Assembly (NCBI GenBank): GCA_913062925.1
Contig: CAJXWJ010000016.1
Coordinates: 1 to 55,339 of the forward strand
DNA: 55,339 nucleotides
Direction: 5' to 3'
DNA from: an uncultured Pseudorhodobacter sp.
Lineage (GTDB): Bacteria > Pseudomonadota > Alphaproteobacteria > Rhodobacterales > Rhodobacteraceae
Made by a program: the position numbers and the translations under genes. This document shows positions 54,464 to 55,339 of the stretch, one piece after another (the stretch's first letter is position 1; every line of letters begins with the position of its first letter). The notes under the pieces are model-generated. The model was given only the letters and a program-made list of their open reading frames with translations, did not search any database and had not been told where the DNA came from.

Positions 54464-55339
54464 TGGCGATGGCGATGGGCGGGCCTGCCACGGATGCGCT
54501 GTGGATCTCGGGGTTTTTGGCCGCCGCTGCCGCTGATCTGGGGGCCGCGCGCAACACACAGCTGGCTTACGGCCGCGATCTGTTGGATTTTCTGGGCTGG
54601 TTGGAACGGCGCGCCGCAGGGCTTGGCACCGCCAGCCGCGCCGATGTCGAAGACTATCTGATCTATTGCGAGGCGCAGGGCCTGTCCAAAGCCACCCGCG
54701 CGCGCAGACTTTCCGCGATCCGCCAGCTTTACCGCTTTGCGCTGGAAGAGGGCTGGCGCAAGGAAAATCCCGCCTTGCAGCTTAAAGGCCCGGGGGCGGC
54801 GAAATCCCTGCCCAAAACCCTAAGCCTGACCGAGGTGGACCGGATTTTGGCGGCGGCGGCCGTGTATGGCCGCAGCCCTGCCGACCACTTGCGCAATCGC
54901 GCGCTGTTGAACCTGCTTTATGCCACCGGCATGCGGGTCTCCGAATTGGTCACCCTGCCCTTGGCGGCGGTGCGCGGCGATCCGCAGATGATCTTGGTCA
55001 AGGGCAAGGGCGACAAGGAACGGCTGGTGCCTTTGTCCCCCCCTGCGCGCGATGCTCTGCGCGATTGGCTGGCGCATCTGGACGCCGAGGCCGACGGCGC
55101 GCGCAAAGCCGGCAAGCCTGCATCAAAGTTCCTGTTTGCCGGACCGGGCGCCGAGGGGCATTTGACGCGGCAGCATTTCTATCTGCTTATCAAAGACATC
55201 GCGGTGGCGGGGGGGGTGTCGCCTGCTTTGGTGACACCGCACACCCTGCGCCACGCCTTTGCCACCCATCTGCTGGCAGGCGGGGCTGATCTGATGGTAA
55301 TCCAGACCCTGCTCGGTCATGCCGATGTCGCCACCACCG
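54463..55339 (+). CDS. xerD: Tyrosine recombinase XerD (C-terminus cut by window edge)
   Basis: Resolves chromosome dimers at dif together with XerC. 292 codons visible from ATG 54463, which overlaps the preceding TGA; ATGs two and four codons on are alternatives. N-terminal SAM-like core-binding domain (DLGAARNTQLAYGRDLLDFL) and catalytic domain with R in YATGMRVSELVTLPL, K in LVKGKGDKERLVPL, HxxR in VTPHTLRHAFATHLL and H in TLLGHADVATT. The nucleophilic tyrosine lies just beyond the window. XerC versus XerD cannot be settled completely; the aroKB neighbourhood favours XerD. Confidence 0.92.
   Translation, partial: MAMAMGGPATDALWISGFLAAAAADLGAARNTQLAYGRDLLDFLGWLERRAAGLGTASRADVEDYLIYCEAQGLSKATRARRLSAIRQLYRFALEEGWRKENPALQLKGPGAAKSLPKTLSLTEVDRILAAAAVYGRSPADHLRNRALLNLLYATGMRVSELVTLPLAAVRGDPQMILVKGKGDKERLVPLSPPARDALRDWLAHLDAEADGARKAGKPASKFLFAGPGAEGHLTRQHFYLLIKDIAVAGGVSPALVTPHTLRHAFATHLLAGGADLMVIQTLLGHADVATT

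Noticed and set aside
54463-55339. Tyrosine recombinase as a phage or island integrase
   Set aside because: Sequence and the aroKB neighbourhood match chromosomal XerD, and no mobile-element genes or attachment sites are seen.

Overview
The window is a dense, high-GC stretch of chromosome from an alphaproteobacterium, most likely of the order Rhodobacterales. Supporting signs are ALAS-type HemA, a direct-repeat LexA box of the GTTC-N7-GTTC type, FNR-type boxes at hemA, gene pairs such as rodZ/ispG, amiC/mrcA and aroK/aroB, and two copies of a GGGATATTT...AGATGAAAG intergenic repeat that I recall as frequent in this order. I see no insertion sequence, prophage, CRISPR array or rRNA. Apart from the iol cluster, the window reads as core genome.

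Layout. 1-4561: phosphate regulon on the minus strand (phoR, a NaChBac-type sodium channel gene, pstS behind a multi-unit PHO box, and pstC cut by the window edge), with a pseudo-receiver gene divergent from phoR. 5080-14657: myo-inositol catabolism (iolC-DUF2090 fusion, iolD, iolE, iolB, the repressor gene iolR with two matching operators, and mmsA/iolA read the other way beside a LysR gene), with coaD inside. 14778-20463: an FNR-controlled DUF2892 membrane protein, SOS-controlled uvrA, rhodanese, lpdA and DUF924. 20514-27684: MFS transporter, queA, a large AsmA-like protein, bcp and a ferritin-like DUF455 protein.

27845-41910: cell-envelope and shape genes (M23 peptidase/bactofilin pair, mrcA, amiC, rodZ) mixed with prfB, an aminotransferase, a DsbA-like oxidoreductase, ispG and hemA. 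42012-46315: M20 peptidase, GNAT, small membrane protein, pirin and four tRNA genes (two identical Asp, two Val) plus an HU-like protein. 46458-55339: lon, tgt, a TetR regulator, aroB-aroK, and a plus-strand set of a 44-residue membrane protein, a 528-residue exported protein and xerD (cut by the window edge).

How they work together. PhoR and the PHO box tie phosphate limitation to pstSC. IolC, D, E, B and A cover all steps of inositol breakdown except the first dehydrogenation (IolG) and uptake, which are not in the window. QueA and Tgt are two steps of queuosine tRNA modification, encoded 27 kb apart. The M23 peptidase, bactofilin, PBP1A, AmiC and RodZ together handle peptidoglycan synthesis, trimming and cell shape.

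I found no clearly new multi-gene defence or biosynthetic system. The most interesting items are regulatory and organisational: the sodium channel inside the pho region, the pseudo-receiver beside phoR, the exact class II FNR promoter of the DUF2892 gene, an ispG promoter interlocked with a terminator hairpin, several unexplained inverted repeats, and the repeat that brings its own ATGAAAG.
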